NCBI GenBank assembly: GCA_913054485.1
Contig: CAJXHQ010000024.1
Span: 1-14,524 of the forward strand
Direction of reading: 5' to 3'
Origin: an uncultured Paracoccaceae bacterium
GTDB taxonomy: Bacteria > Pseudomonadota > Alphaproteobacteria > Rhodobacterales > Rhodobacteraceae
Length of the DNA stretch: 14,524 nucleotides
Shown here one piece after another: positions 6,185-13,792 of this stretch. The position numbers and the translations under genes were made by a program. How positions within the stretch are numbered: the first letter of the stretch is position 1; each line of letters opens with the position of its first letter. The notes below the pieces were generated by a model. It was given only the letters and a program-made list of their open reading frames with translations. It searched no databases and was not told where the DNA came from.

Positions 6185-6239
6185 GTGCCGCTTTCAAGCA
6201 ACGGGCAACAGGGGATAGGCGTGGTCTGGGCTTCTTGAT

Positions 6240-6277
6240 GCGGGCAGGGTGCCTCGGCCCTTGCCGGCACCTGCCGC
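6240..6277 (+). other. Imperfect hairpin upstream of proS
   Basis: The arms 6240-6253 and 6266-6277 pair over 12 bases with two bulged G residues. It sits 50 bases upstream of the proS ATG and could lie in the leader or be part of the spacer. No recognisable riboswitch or T-box element was seen. Confidence 0.3.
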
Positions 6278-6328
6278 AGCCACTAAACCGGGCGGGACTT
6301 TGAATTTACCTCACCTCATGGAGCCAAG

Positions 6329-7684
6329 ATGCGCCTGTCCCGCTACTTCCTGCCCGTTCTGAAAGAGAACCCCTCGGAAGCGCAGATCGTCAGCCACCGG
6401 CTGATGCTGCGCGCCGGCATGATCAAGCAATCCTCCGCCGGCATCTATTCCTGGCTGCCGCTGGGCTTCAAGGTGCTGAAAAAGATCGAAAGCATCGTCC
6501 ATGACGAGCAGATCCGCGCAGGCCATATCCCGATGCTGATGTCGACCATGCAGCCCGCCGATCTGTGGCGCGAGAGCGGCCGCTACGACGACTACGGCCA
6601 GGAGATGCTGCGCATCAAGGACCGCCACGACCGCGACATGCTGTTCGGCCCCACCAACGAGGAGATGATCACCGACATCTTCCGCGCGAATGTGGCCTCC
6701 TACAAGGACCTGCCCCTGACCATGTACCAGGTGCAGTGGAAGTTCCGCGACGAGATCCGCCCGCGTTTCGGCGTGATGCGCGGCCGCGAGTTCTACATGA
6801 AGGACGGCTACAACTTCGACCTCAGCAAGGAAGACGCGCTGCACGCCTATAACCGTCACCTGGTCAGCTACCTGCGCACCTATGAGCGTATGGGCCTGCA
6901 GGCGATCCCGATGCGCGCCGACGGCGGGCCCATTGGCGGTGATTATACTCATGAATTCCTGGTGCTGGCCGAAACCGGCGAGTCGGAAGTGTTTTATGAC
7001 AGCGCCGTCACCGACCTCACCTTCGGCGATCGCGAGATTGACTATGATGATGTCGCCCAGTGCCAGAGCGTGCTGGAGGAGTTCACCACCAAATACGCCC
7101 GCACCGACGAAACCCACGATGAGGCGGTCTTCAGCGAGGTCCCGGAAGAGCGCCGCCGCACCGCCCGCGGCATCGAAGTGGGGCAGATCTTCTACTTCGG
7201 CACCAAGTATTCGGAATCGATGGGCGCCACTGTGCAAGGCCCCGACGGCAAGCCGACCCCGGTGCACATGGGCTCGCACGGCATCGGCGTCTCGCGTCTT
7301 CTGGGTGCGATCATCGAAGCCAGCCACGACGACAAGGGCATTATCTGGCCCGAAGGCGTGACCCCCTTCCACTGTGGCATCGTCAACCTGAAGCAGGGTG
7401 ACGATGAGGCGGATGCCGCCTGCAATGCGCTCTACAAGGCGCTGACCGCGGCTGGTCTCGATCCGCTCTATGATGACCGCAAGGAACGTGCCGGCGGCAA
7501 GTTCGCCACCATGGACCTCATTGGTCTGCCCTGGCGCATCACCGTCGGCCCGCGCGGGCTGAAGAACGGTGTTGTCGAGCTGACCTCGCGCCGGACCGGC
7601 GAAAGCGAAGAGCTGGCGCCCGAAGCAGCGGTGCAGAAGATCGTCGGGATCTATGCCAAACATCCCACCGGCCGCGGTTACTGA
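6329..7684 (+). CDS. proS: Prolyl-tRNA synthetase, short alphaproteobacterial form
   Basis: A 451-residue class II aminoacyl-tRNA synthetase that charges tRNA-Pro with proline. The N-terminus [34 protein letters not shown] is characteristic. Motif 1 lies around residues 34-55 ([21 protein letters not shown]). The TNEE element is at 109-112, motif 2 is F139-R140[15 protein letters not shown], and motif 3 is [16 protein letters not shown] (313-328). The C-terminal anticodon-binding domain runs from about residue 345. Only about 60 residues separate motif 2's domain from motif 3, so the large INS editing domain of the E. coli type is absent, as is normal for alphaproteobacteria. GGAG lies about 8 bases before the ATG. 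The lol genes follow about 200 bases downstream, separated by a hairpin cluster. Confidence 0.97.
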   Translation: MRLSRYFLPVLKENPSEAQIVSHRLMLRAGMIKQSSAGIYSWLPLGFKVLKKIESIVHDEQIRAGHIPMLMSTMQPADLWRESGRYDDYGQEMLRIKDRHDRDMLFGPTNEEMITDIFRANVASYKDLPLTMYQVQWKFRDEIRPRFGVMRGREFYMKDGYNFDLSKEDALHAYNRHLVSYLRTYERMGLQAIPMRADGGPIGGDYTHEFLVLAETGESEVFYDSAVTDLTFGDREIDYDDVAQCQSVLEEFTTKYARTDETHDEAVFSEVPEERRRTARGIEVGQIFYFGTKYSESMGATVQGPDGKPTPVHMGSHGIGVSRLLGAIIEASHDDKGIIWPEGVTPFHCGIVNLKQGDDEADAACNALYKALTAAGLDPLYDDRKERAGGKFATMDLIGLPWRITVGPRGLKNGVVELTSRRTGESEELAPEAAVQKIVGIYAKHPTGRGY

Positions 7685-7694
7685 TCCCAGCACA

Positions 7695-7771
7695 GCGGTC
7701 CCGCGCCAAAGGCGCAGGACCGCCAAGGCTCTTACTTAAGAGCCTTCCCAAATTTCTTACTTAAGAAATTT
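7695..7771 (+). terminator. Three-hairpin cluster downstream of proS
   Basis: Three inverted repeats follow the proS stop. The first pairs 7695-7707 with 7711-7723 (GCGGTCC/GGACCGC and GCGCC/GGCGC around one C-A mismatch, loop AAA). The second has perfect 10-base arms at 7725-7734/7737-7746 (AAGGCTCTTA and its complement). The third has perfect 10-base arms at 7750-7759/7762-7771 (AAATTTCTTA and its complement). The last two share the central CTTACTTAAG. The first is the most likely terminator, but no long T-run follows any of them on the plus strand. Confidence 0.6.
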
Positions 7772-7887
7772 CCCGCGCGTGCTGCGATCGGTGTGCCCTG
7801 GAGAAAGCCCGCGCACGGGCGACGCCCGGGTTGACCCGGCCCACGCAACCGCCCAGTTTGAGGCAAAATTCCCGGCAGGAGCCGAGC

Positions 7888-9174
7888 ATGGCCGCAACAC
7901 CCCCTCCGTTCTCCCGCTTCGAGTGGATGATCGCCTGGCGCTACCTGCGCGCGCGCCGCGCCGAAGGAGGCGTTAGCGTGATGACCTGGATCAGCCTCAT
8001 CGGGATCACCCTTGCGGTCTTTGCCCTGGTGGCCACCCTGGCGGTGCGTGAAGGTCTGCGCTCGGACCTTGTGCAGACCATGCTCGGTGCCAACCCGCAT
8101 ATCGAAGTTCACTACCAGCGGGGCCTCAGTTCAGATACCCCGGCCGATCACCTGATCCGCGGCTATGCCTCCGTGCAGCTCAAGCTGGAGGCCATTGACG
8201 GCATCAGCGATGCGGCGCCTCTGGTGCGTGCCCAGGTGATGGGCAGCTACCGCGGCCGCAACCAGCCCGTGGATGTCTACGGTATCACCGCGGAGGACCT
8301 TGCAGATTACCCGATGATTGCCGATGCAGAGGCGGCTGAGGGCGATCTCTCCCGTTTCGGTGAGGGGGTTGCAATCGGCGCTGTGCTGGCCCGCCAGCTG
8401 GGCGTCACCGTGGGGGACCGGTTCAAGCTGATCTCGCCCGACGGGGTACGCACACCGATGGGCACCTCGCCGCGGGTCTCGGCTTATGAGGTCGCCTATA
8501 TCTTCTCCTCAGGCCAGGGCTTTGTTGACCAGAGCCGTCTCTACATGCCGCTGCAAGAAGCGCAGAGTTTCTTCAACCGTGACGGCGCGGTGGATCAGAT
8601 CGACTTGCGGGTGGCAGACCCGGACGCGGCGGGGGCGCTGGTTCTGCCGGTGGTGCAGGCAGCGGGAGAGCGCGCCTTTGCCTATACCTGGGAGGACCGG
8701 GCGGGCGGCATGATCCGGGCGCTGAAAATGCAGGACAACGCGATCTTCATCGTGCTGGCGATTCTGGTGCTGATCGCAGCGCTCAATATCGTTTCCGGGC
8801 TGATCATGCTGGTGAAAAACAAGGGCCGCGACATCGGTATCCTGCGTACAGTTGGCCTGAGCCAGGGGTCGGTCCTGCGGGTGTTTTTCATTTGCGGGGC
8901 GGCCACGGGAACGGCTGGCACCATTTTCGGTGTAATCCTCGGCGTGATTTTTGCCGCCAATATCAGCCACGTCTACGCCTTCGTCGACTGGGTCACCGGC
9001 AGCGGTGTGGCTGACCTCGAAGCGCGCGGCTTCTTCTTTCCCTCTGCCGTGGTCAACCCCGGCGACCTCGCGGCGTCGGCGGCGCTGAGCCTTGGCCTCA
9101 GCTGGCTGATCACCCTGTTTCCGGCGCGGCGCGCGGCGCGGATGAACCCGGTGGAGGCGCTGCGCTATGAGTGA
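7888..9174 (+). CDS. lolC: Lipoprotein-releasing ABC permease, LolC/E family (possibly LolF-type)
   Basis: A 428-residue inner-membrane permease of the Lol system, which pulls outer-membrane lipoproteins out of the inner membrane and hands them to LolA. The start at 7888 is chosen over 7831 because AGGAG lies 7 bases upstream. One membrane segment lies near residues 30-52 (VMTWISLIGITLAVFALVATLAV), followed by a large periplasmic domain (about 55-280). An FtsX-type C-terminal domain follows, with segments at about 284-308, 332-358 and 395-412. Signatures are KGRDIGILRTVG (312-323) and the C-terminal PARRAARMNPVEALRYE. Only one LolC/E-type gene is visible, next to lolD, so a homodimeric LolF-like arrangement is likely, as in many non-enteric bacteria. 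The lolD start overlaps this gene's end by 8 bases. Confidence 0.9.
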   Translation: MAATPPPFSRFEWMIAWRYLRARRAEGGVSVMTWISLIGITLAVFALVATLAVREGLRSDLVQTMLGANPHIEVHYQRGLSSDTPADHLIRGYASVQLKLEAIDGISDAAPLVRAQVMGSYRGRNQPVDVYGITAEDLADYPMIADAEAAEGDLSRFGEGVAIGAVLARQLGVTVGDRFKLISPDGVRTPMGTSPRVSAYEVAYIFSSGQGFVDQSRLYMPLQEAQSFFNRDGAVDQIDLRVADPDAAGALVLPVVQAAGERAFAYTWEDRAGGMIRALKMQDNAIFIVLAILVLIAALNIVSGLIMLVKNKGRDIGILRTVGLSQGSVLRVFFICGAATGTAGTIFGVILGVIFAANISHVYAFVDWVTGSGVADLEARGFFFPSAVVNPGDLAASAALSLGLSWLITLFPARRAARMNPVEALRYE

Positions 9175-9859
9175 GATCACGCTGGAACTGAAGAGCATCA
9201 CCAAATCCTATCTGCGCGGCAAACCCGGACAGGTCGATGTCCTGCGCGGCGCGGATCTCACCCTGCGCGCGGGTGAGGCAGTGGCGCTGGTCGCCCCCTC
9301 GGGGGCCGGCAAATCCGCACTGCTGCATATTGCAGGTTTGCTGGACACGCCGGACACCGGACGCGTCACCATTGCAGGCACAGATACGACGGGCCGCGGC
9401 GATCGTACCCGCACTGCGCTGCGCCGCCGCGAGGCGGGGTTTGTCTATCAGTTCCATCACCTTCTGCCCGAGTTCACGGCCGAGGAAAACATCATCCTTC
9501 CGCAGCTCGCCAATGGCATTCCCCACCGCAAGGCAAAAGCGCGCGCGCGGGATCTTTTGTCCCGCGTCGGGCTTGAGGCGCGCGCGGATCACCGCCCGGC
9601 TGCCTTGTCGGGGGGCGAGCAGCAGCGCGCCGCCTTCTGCCGCGCACTGGCCAACAGCCCCAAGGTGCTCCTGGCGGATGAACCCACCGGCAACCTGGAT
9701 CCCGCTACTGCCGATCAGGTCTTTGCCGCGCTGATGGATCTGGTTCGCGGCACTGGGCTCTCGGCGCTGATTGCCACCCACAACCTCGACCTCGCCGCCC
9801 GTATGGACCGCGCGGTGCGATTGGAAAACGGCACCCTGGTCCCTGCTTCATTTGGCTGA
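9167..9859 (+). CDS. lolD: Lipoprotein-releasing ABC ATPase LolD
   Basis: A 230-residue cytoplasmic ATPase that powers the LolC/E permease encoded just upstream. All ABC motifs are present: Walker A APSGAGKSA (43-51), Q-loop Gln95 (VYQF), signature LSGGEQQR (148-155), Walker B VLLADEP (167-173) with Glu172, and switch His205 (ATHN). The Walker A has Ala43 where the first glycine is usual, a mild deviation that leaves the G-x-G-K-S core intact. The N-terminal LELKSITKSYLRGKPGQVDVLRG is LolD-like. The start overlaps the permease stop by 8 bases, and GGAGG lies 9 bases upstream. The stop codon (9857-9859) lies inside a repeated 3' element that continues as a terminator. Confidence 0.94.
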   Translation: MSEITLELKSITKSYLRGKPGQVDVLRGADLTLRAGEAVALVAPSGAGKSALLHIAGLLDTPDTGRVTIAGTDTTGRGDRTRTALRRREAGFVYQFHHLLPEFTAEENIILPQLANGIPHRKAKARARDLLSRVGLEARADHRPAALSGGEQQRAAFCRALANSPKVLLADEPTGNLDPATADQVFAALMDLVRGTGLSALIATHNLDLAARMDRAVRLENGTLVPASFG

Positions 9860-9905
9860 AAATATCCCGGGGGGAGCCGCGTCAGCGGCGGGGGCAGAGC
9901 CCCCG
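9847..9905 (+). repeat. Intergenic 3' element, copy A (bidirectional terminator)
   Basis: This copy starts TTCATTTGGC, contains the lolD stop, continues AAATATCCCGGGG, and ends in two hairpins. These are GCCGC/GCGGC (9876-9880/9885-9889) and CGGGGGC/GCCCCCG with loop AGA (9889-9895/9899-9905). The last hairpin abuts the stop of the converging ydcZ-type gene at 9906, so it probably ends both transcripts. A second copy lies at 13016-13075 on the minus strand. Confidence 0.7.
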
Positions 9906-10340
9906 TCAGGCGGCCTGCGTCAGCCAGACCCCGGCGGCCATCAGGGCAATCCCGCCGGCGCGGGCCGGCAACAACGGGCTCACCTGCGCGCCGAACAGGC
10001 CGAAATGGTCGATGGCCGCTGCGCTCACCAGCTGGCCCAGGAGCACAAAGAACACCGCGTTCCCAACCCCGAAATGAGGAGCGACATGGATGATGTACAG
10101 GACATAAAACGCCACCAGCAGCCCGGCGAGCAGCAGGTGTTTCGGTGCCCCTGCGACCAGTCTCAGCGGTTGCGGCCCGGTGACAAGACACAGGGCCAGC
10201 GCGGCGCCTAAGGCCACAACGAACAGCACAACACCCGCGGCCACGGGCGACCCGATGTGCTGGCCGAGCCCGGCGTTCAAGGCCGCCAGTAGCGGTATAC
10301 CCAGCCCTGCCGCCAGCATGATCAGCGCGTAATGCAGCAT
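9906..10340 (-). CDS. YdcZ-type (DUF606, DMT-related) inner-membrane protein
   Basis: A 144-residue protein made almost wholly of hydrophobic segments, about five, consistent with the DUF606/YdcZ family of short drug/metabolite-transporter relatives. Visible family features are the early GIPLLAALNAGLGQHIGSPVAAGVVLFVVALGAA (residues 14-47), and the central LLVAFYVLYIIHVAPHFGVGNAVFFVLLGQLVSAAAIDHFG (74-114). In this family two short units often pair; only one gene is seen here, so it may form a homodimer. The substrate is unknown. The ATG at 10340 has GGAGG about 8 bases upstream. The gene is divergent from the cytochrome c gene and converges on lolD. Confidence 0.8.
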   Translation of the reverse strand: MLHYALIMLAAGLGIPLLAALNAGLGQHIGSPVAAGVVLFVVALGAALALCLVTGPQPLRLVAGAPKHLLLAGLLVAFYVLYIIHVAPHFGVGNAVFFVLLGQLVSAAAIDHFGLFGAQVSPLLPARAGGIALMAAGVWLTQAA

Positions 10341-10360
10341 CCTTCAGCCTCCCCAGCCAT

Positions 10361-10374
10361 TTGATCCGGATCAT
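10361..10374. promoter_or_regulatory. FNR/FnrL-type box upstream of the cytochrome c gene
   Basis: TTGAT (10361-10365), CCGG, ATCAT (10370-10374) matches the FNR consensus TTGAT-N4-ATCAA at nine of ten positions. Its centre (10367.5) is 31 bases from a weak -10-like CAAGAT at 10396-10401. This is the spacing of an activator bound near -41.5, giving a start near 10409 and a leader of about 30 nt. It also lies 21 bases from the divergent ydcZ-type start and might repress that gene. Prediction from sequence. Confidence 0.55.
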
Positions 10375-10439
10375 TGCCGCGCAGGCCCGGCGTGGCAAGA
10401 TGGAAACCGGTGATGGGGCAACCAAGGAGGAGACAGCAG

Positions 10440-10826
10440 GTGAAAACAACACTCCTGATAGCAGCAATGGCAGCGGCAGGTGCCGCGCAGGCGGAGACCG
10501 CCGGGGCAACGCTCTATGCGCGCCACTGTGCGGTGTGCCATGGCATTGACGGCGCGGGCAGCGGGCCGATGGCGGGCGTCCTGGTGATCAAACCCGCCGA
10601 TCTGACAGCGCTTGCCTCCAGCAATGGCGGCATTTTTCCGACAGCCCGCGTGGTTGCCCGCATCGACGGCCAGGAGGCGCTGGTCAGCCACGGCAGCCCG
10701 ATGCCGGTCTACGGCCCGTTTTTCGAAGGGCCGAAAATGCGGATCATCCTTGAGGACGGCGAGCAGCTGCGCGCATCGGCACCGGTGGCCCTGCTGGTGG
10801 AGCATCTGAAACAGCTTCAGGACTGA
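10440..10826 (+). CDS. Small exported c-type cytochrome
   Basis: A 128-residue protein with a signal peptide (VKTTLLIAAMAAAGAAQA, probable cut after Ala18) and one class I cytochrome c domain. The heme-binding motif is Cys30-Ala-Val-Cys33-His34 in ARHCAVCHGIDGAGSGP. The likely second axial ligand is Met88 in GSPMPVYG. The protein should carry electrons in the periplasm. The start is GTG at 10440, supported by a strong AAGGAGG about 9 bases upstream. An in-frame start at 10374 would extend over the FNR box and would hide the signal peptide, so it is rejected. The near-consensus FNR box upstream suggests use under low oxygen. No partner oxidase or reductase gene lies beside it. Confidence 0.88.
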   Translation: MKTTLLIAAMAAAGAAQAETAGATLYARHCAVCHGIDGAGSGPMAGVLVIKPADLTALASSNGGIFPTARVVARIDGQEALVSHGSPMPVYGPFFEGPKMRIILEDGEQLRASAPVALLVEHLKQLQD

Positions 10827-10846
10827 CCGCGCAATGTTCCGCCGCA

Positions 10847-10884
10847 GTGCCGGGTAATATCGCCGCGGTCCGCGTGGCGGTATC
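10847..10884 (+). other. Imperfect hairpin downstream of the cytochrome c gene
   Basis: The bases after the cytochrome stop fold as CGGG...ATCGCC...CG against CG...GGCGGTAT...CCCG, with several mismatches or G-U pairs. No T-run follows. It may act as a weak terminator between the cytochrome and the ABC ATPase gene. Confidence 0.3.
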
Positions 10885-10959
10885 CCGCAATGGCCCGGCC
10901 GCGGTGCAGGCACAGGAAAGCGCCTGCGGCATTGGCCGCGCTTGCGCAGGGGCTTGCGG

Positions 10960-10979
10960 ATTGTTATCCGGGCATCAAT
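10960..10979. promoter_or_regulatory. Imperfect inverted repeat upstream of the ABC ATPase gene
   Basis: ATTGTTATCC (10960-10969) and GGGCATCAAT (10970-10979) are complementary at 7 of 10 positions. The left half happens to match the lac-operator half ATTGTTATCCG. It sits 38-57 bases upstream of the ATG at 11017, in the promoter zone. It could be an operator for a LacI-type or other regulator. Confidence 0.28.
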
Positions 10980-11016
10980 ACCCGATGGAAACCTTCAGAA
11001 TATTCCGCAGGCCCTC

Positions 11017-12120
11017 ATGAACCAGACCTCACACGCCAGCCAGCTGCAGGCTGCCCCGCGGCTTGAAGTCCGTAACCTGGTGCGCAGCTTCGAGGGGCGG
11101 CGGGTCGTGGATGATGTCTCTCTTTTTGTTCAGGCCGGGCAGGTCACCTGTCTTCTGGGGCCTTCGGGCTGCGGCAAGTCCACCACGCTGCGCATGGTGG
11201 CGGGTGTGGAGATGCAGGATGCCGGTGAAATCTACGTCGATGGCAAGCTGATCTGTGACACCGTGTTCCGGGTGCCGCCGGAGCGGCGCGAGATTGGGCT
11301 GATGTTCCAGGACTTCGCGCTCTTCCCGCATCTGAGCGTCTGCGACAACGTCTCCTTCGGGGTGAAAGGCAGCAAGGCCGAGAAACGCGCGCGCGCCGAA
11401 GAGATGCTCGCGAAGGTCTCGCTGAAGCAATATATCGATGCCTACCCGCACGAGCTGTCGGGCGGCGAGCAGCAGCGCGTGGCACTGGCCCGCGCGGTGG
11501 CGCCGCGGCCGCGGATCATGCTGATGGACGAGCCCTTTTCGGGGCTGGACGACCGCCTGCGCGACGGCATCCGGGACGAAACGCTTGCGCTTTTGAAAGA
11601 GGAAGACGCCGCCGTCCTGCTGGTCACTCATGAGCCGGAGGAAGCCATGCGCATGGCCGACGAGATCGCGCTGATGCGTGGAGGCAAGATTGTTCAGCAG
11701 GGCGCCCCCTACAATGTCTATACCCGCCCGGTTGACCGGGCGGCTGTGGCGTTCTTTAGCGATACCAATGTCTTGCATGCAAGAGTTCAGGGCGCGCTGG
11801 CAGAAACGCCGTTTGGCCAGTTTCTCGCTCCTGGTCTGCCGGACGGCACGGATGTGGACATCGTCTTCCGGCCGCAGCATCTGAAGATCGACTTTGACCG
11901 CGCAGGCCAGGGCCCGTTGCCAACCCCCAGCGATGGCGTTGCTGCCCGCGGTGTGGTGCAGCGCGCGCGCTTCCTGGGCCACGAGAGCCTGGTGGAATTC
12001 AGGATGGACCACGATGGCTCTATGCTGAAGGCCACGGTGCCCAATGTTTTCCTGCCGGAAGCGGGCCGCGTGATGTGGCTGACGATCCGCCGCAACCGCT
12101 GCTTTGTCTTCCCCGCCTGA
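11017..12120 (+). CDS. FbpC-like ABC transporter ATP-binding protein, without local partners
   Basis: A 367-residue ATPase of the iron(III)/polyamine-type import family. It shows Walker A GPSGCGKST (48-56), Q-loop Gln98 (MFQDF), signature LSGGEQQR (147-154), Walker B IMLMDEP (167-173) with Glu172, and switch His205 (VTHEPEEA). A C-terminal region (about 250-367) with FRPQHLKI and a TOBE-like end (RFLGHESLVEFRM...WLTIRRNRCFVF) follows. The GLMFQDFALFPHLSVCDNVSFGV run and the THEPEEAMRMADEIALMRGGKIVQQGAPYNVYTRP segment are close to FbpC. No permease or binding-protein gene is nearby, so it probably serves a transporter encoded elsewhere. The start at 11017 is chosen over 10942 because the family's N-terminus begins with RLEVRNLVRSFEG; the ribosome site is weak. 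The GNAT gene follows 53 bases downstream. Confidence 0.85.
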   Translation: MNQTSHASQLQAAPRLEVRNLVRSFEGRRVVDDVSLFVQAGQVTCLLGPSGCGKSTTLRMVAGVEMQDAGEIYVDGKLICDTVFRVPPERREIGLMFQDFALFPHLSVCDNVSFGVKGSKAEKRARAEEMLAKVSLKQYIDAYPHELSGGEQQRVALARAVAPRPRIMLMDEPFSGLDDRLRDGIRDETLALLKEEDAAVLLVTHEPEEAMRMADEIALMRGGKIVQQGAPYNVYTRPVDRAAVAFFSDTNVLHARVQGALAETPFGQFLAPGLPDGTDVDIVFRPQHLKIDFDRAGQGPLPTPSDGVAARGVVQRARFLGHESLVEFRMDHDGSMLKATVPNVFLPEAGRVMWLTIRRNRCFVFPA

Positions 12121-12173
12121 CTGTGTCAGGCTGCGGCCTGTGGCTGAGCGGAAGTTGAACAGGGGCAGCAGGC

Positions 12174-13016
12174 ATGGGCTATGAGATCCGGACGCTGACA
12201 GCGGCAGAGGTGCAGACCGCTGTGGACTGGGCCGCCGCCGAAGGCTGGAACCCCGGGCACGCCGATGCGGCCTGTTTTGCTGCCGTGGACCCGGAAGGCT
12301 TCTGGGGCGGGTTTCTGGACGGCGAGATGATCGCCTGTATCTCGGTGGTGAATTACGGCGCAGGTTTTGCTTTCCTCGGCTTTTACATCGTGACGCCCGA
12401 ACACCGCGGGCGGGGCTATGGTTACGCGCTCTGGAGCCGCGCATTGGACCATGCCGAAGGCCGCACCGTCGGGCTTGACGGGGTGGTGGACCAGCAGGCG
12501 AATTACCGAAAATCGGGGTTTGCGCTGGCCTGGAACAATATCCGTTACGGCGGCGTGCCAAAACGGGTGGCCGCTGCAGACGGCGTGGAGCTGCGTTCTG
12601 TCACCGCCCCGGCGGGCGGGCTGGCGGCGCTGGATAGCACCGTCTTCCCGGCTCCCCGGCGCAGCTTCTGGGAGGCTTGGCTCGCAGCCCGCGGCCACGT
12701 CAGCTTTGAGGCGGTTGAAGCCGGGCAGGCAATCGGCTTCGGCACCGTCCGCCCCTGCCGGGCGGGCTGGAAGATCGGGCCGCTGGTTGCTGAGCGCCCG
12801 GAGATTGCAGAGGCGCTGGCGGCGCGGTTGCTGGCGGAGGTGCCGGAGGGGCACGACGTTTTTCTGGATGTGCCGGAGCCGCATGGCGCAGCGGTAGAGC
12901 TGGCGCGGGCCCTGGGGCTGCAGCCGGTGTTTGAAACAGCGCGGATGTACCGCGGCGCGGCACCGGAGCTGGCGGTTGAGAATATCTTCGGTGTTACGAG
13001 TTTTGAACTGGGGTAG
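12174..13016 (+). CDS. GNAT family N-acetyltransferase with extra C-terminal domain
   Basis: A 280-residue protein. The N-terminal half (about 1-125) is a GNAT fold that uses acetyl-CoA. The acetyl-CoA loop is FYIVTPEHRGRGYGYALW (70-87), with the Arg78-Gly-Arg-Gly-Tyr-Gly pattern, and the following NYRKSGFALAWNNIRYGG is typical. The second half (about 130-280), with DSTVFPAPRRSFWEAWLA and FGTVRPCRAGWKIGPLVAE, fits the Acetyltransf_18 (YitH/HolE-like) C-terminal domain found in GNATs of this length. The acceptor substrate is unknown. The gene lies 53 bases after the ABC ATPase gene on the same strand and may share its transcript. The ATG at 12174 is preceded by AGGGGCAGCAGG. It converges on the YafY-type regulator. 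Confidence 0.82.
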   Translation: MGYEIRTLTAAEVQTAVDWAAAEGWNPGHADAACFAAVDPEGFWGGFLDGEMIACISVVNYGAGFAFLGFYIVTPEHRGRGYGYALWSRALDHAEGRTVGLDGVVDQQANYRKSGFALAWNNIRYGGVPKRVAAADGVELRSVTAPAGGLAALDSTVFPAPRRSFWEAWLAARGHVSFEAVEAGQAIGFGTVRPCRAGWKIGPLVAERPEIAEALAARLLAEVPEGHDVFLDVPEPHGAAVELARALGLQPVFETARMYRGAAPELAVENIFGVTSFELG

Positions 13017-13075
13017 GGGCGCTGCCCCTCTTGGCCTGCGGCCAATTCACCCCGGGATATTTCCGGCCAAATGAA
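13016..13075 (-). repeat. Intergenic 3' element, copy B (bidirectional terminator)
   Basis: Read on the minus strand, it starts TTCATTTGGC about 9 bases after the YafY stop, continues AAATATCCCGGGG, and ends in two hairpins. These are TTGGCC/GGCCAA with loop of 3 (13031-13036/13040-13045) and GGGGC/GCCCC (13016-13020/13024-13028). The head matches copy A at 9847 with two differences (C/T and G/A). The last base group overlaps the GNAT stop, so it can end both converging transcripts. Confidence 0.7.
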
Positions 13076-13084
13076 GTCCGGATC

Positions 13085-13759
13085 TCAGCGCGTGTCCGGG
13101 TCGTAGTCCTGCAGGCGTTTTCCTGGCTCGTCCGTGAAGAGTTCCGGGAGCGGCGTGCAGGCTTCGATCAGGTCGGCGCGGAAGACGCGGAAGTCTTTGC
13201 GGGTCTCGCACCAGGCGGTGAGGGTCCAGACGCGGCCCCAGTATTCCATGTGCAAGGGGCGGATAGTGCGCCCGGTGAGGATGCCGTCGATGCGGCGGTA
13301 GCTCAGCTGCAGCTTCTGGCGCGCTTTGATCGCCGCACGCAGGGCGGGCATGTGGGTGAAGCCGCGGGCGGCATCGGCAAAGGGGTAGACCGCGAATTTC
13401 CAGGCATCAGCTTCGGCGATGGTCTGCTCCGGCAGGACCGCATCTATCTTGTCCGCCAGGGAGAGGGCGGCGGCCTTGAGGCCCGGATCCGCAGCCTCGG
13501 CCACGATGGCCATGCCAAGGTTCAGCGCTTCCAGCTCCTCCGGGGTGAGGTTCAGCGGCGGCAGGGTTACCGCCTCGCGCACCATGTAACCGACGCCGCG
13601 TTCTCCTTCCATCGGCAGGCCGGAGGCGGCCAATGTGTCCATGTCGCGGTAGATGGTGCGGGTCGAGACCTCCAGCCGTTCCGCAATGTCCTGCGCGCGG
13701 TGCAGCTTGCCGTCGCGCAGGATCAGGATGATATCGAAGAGGCGGTCGGTGCGGCGCAT
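13085..13759 (-). CDS. YafY family transcription regulator (DeoR-type HTH plus WYL domain)
   Basis: A 224-residue regulator. Residues 1-60 form a DeoR-type winged helix-turn-helix (MRRTDRLFDIILILRDGKLHRAQDIAERLEVSTRTIYRDMDTLAASG). Residues about 135-210 form a WYL-like sensor domain (RPLHMEYWGRVWTLTAWCETRKDFRVFRADLI). The signature W-Y-L reads Trp178-Thr-Leu here. Such proteins usually bind an inverted repeat at their own operon. A perfect 9+9 bp inverted repeat at 14148-14171 upstream of the neighbouring gene is the best candidate. The gene follows the small barrel protein on the same strand with a 33-base gap, so both are probably one autoregulated transcript. AAGGG lies upstream of the ATG at 13759. 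The signal it senses is unknown. Confidence 0.88.
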   Translation of the reverse strand: MRRTDRLFDIILILRDGKLHRAQDIAERLEVSTRTIYRDMDTLAASGLPMEGERGVGYMVREAVTLPPLNLTPEELEALNLGMAIVAEAADPGLKAAALSLADKIDAVLPEQTIAEADAWKFAVYPFADAARGFTHMPALRAAIKARQKLQLSYRRIDGILTGRTIRPLHMEYWGRVWTLTAWCETRKDFRVFRADLIEACTPLPELFTDEPGKRLQDYDPDTR

Positions 13760-13792
13760 GGGACTACCCTTGGCGCAGCCGCCCGCCCTTCG

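Noticed and set aside
6311..7726. A 471-codon open frame on the minus strand opposite proS
   Set aside because: It is the antisense shadow of a clearly coding proS gene, typical of GC-rich DNA; the translation resembles no protein family.
10960..10970. Match to a lac-operator half-site (ATTGTTATCCG)
   Set aside because: Eleven bases alone can match by chance, the other half differs, and no sugar gene is present, so a true lac-type site is not claimed beyond a possible inverted repeat.
11029..12561. A 510-codon open frame on the minus strand opposite the ABC ATPase and GNAT genes
   Set aside because: It spans two well-supported plus-strand genes and is rich in Arg, Pro and His as expected of an antisense frame in GC-rich DNA.
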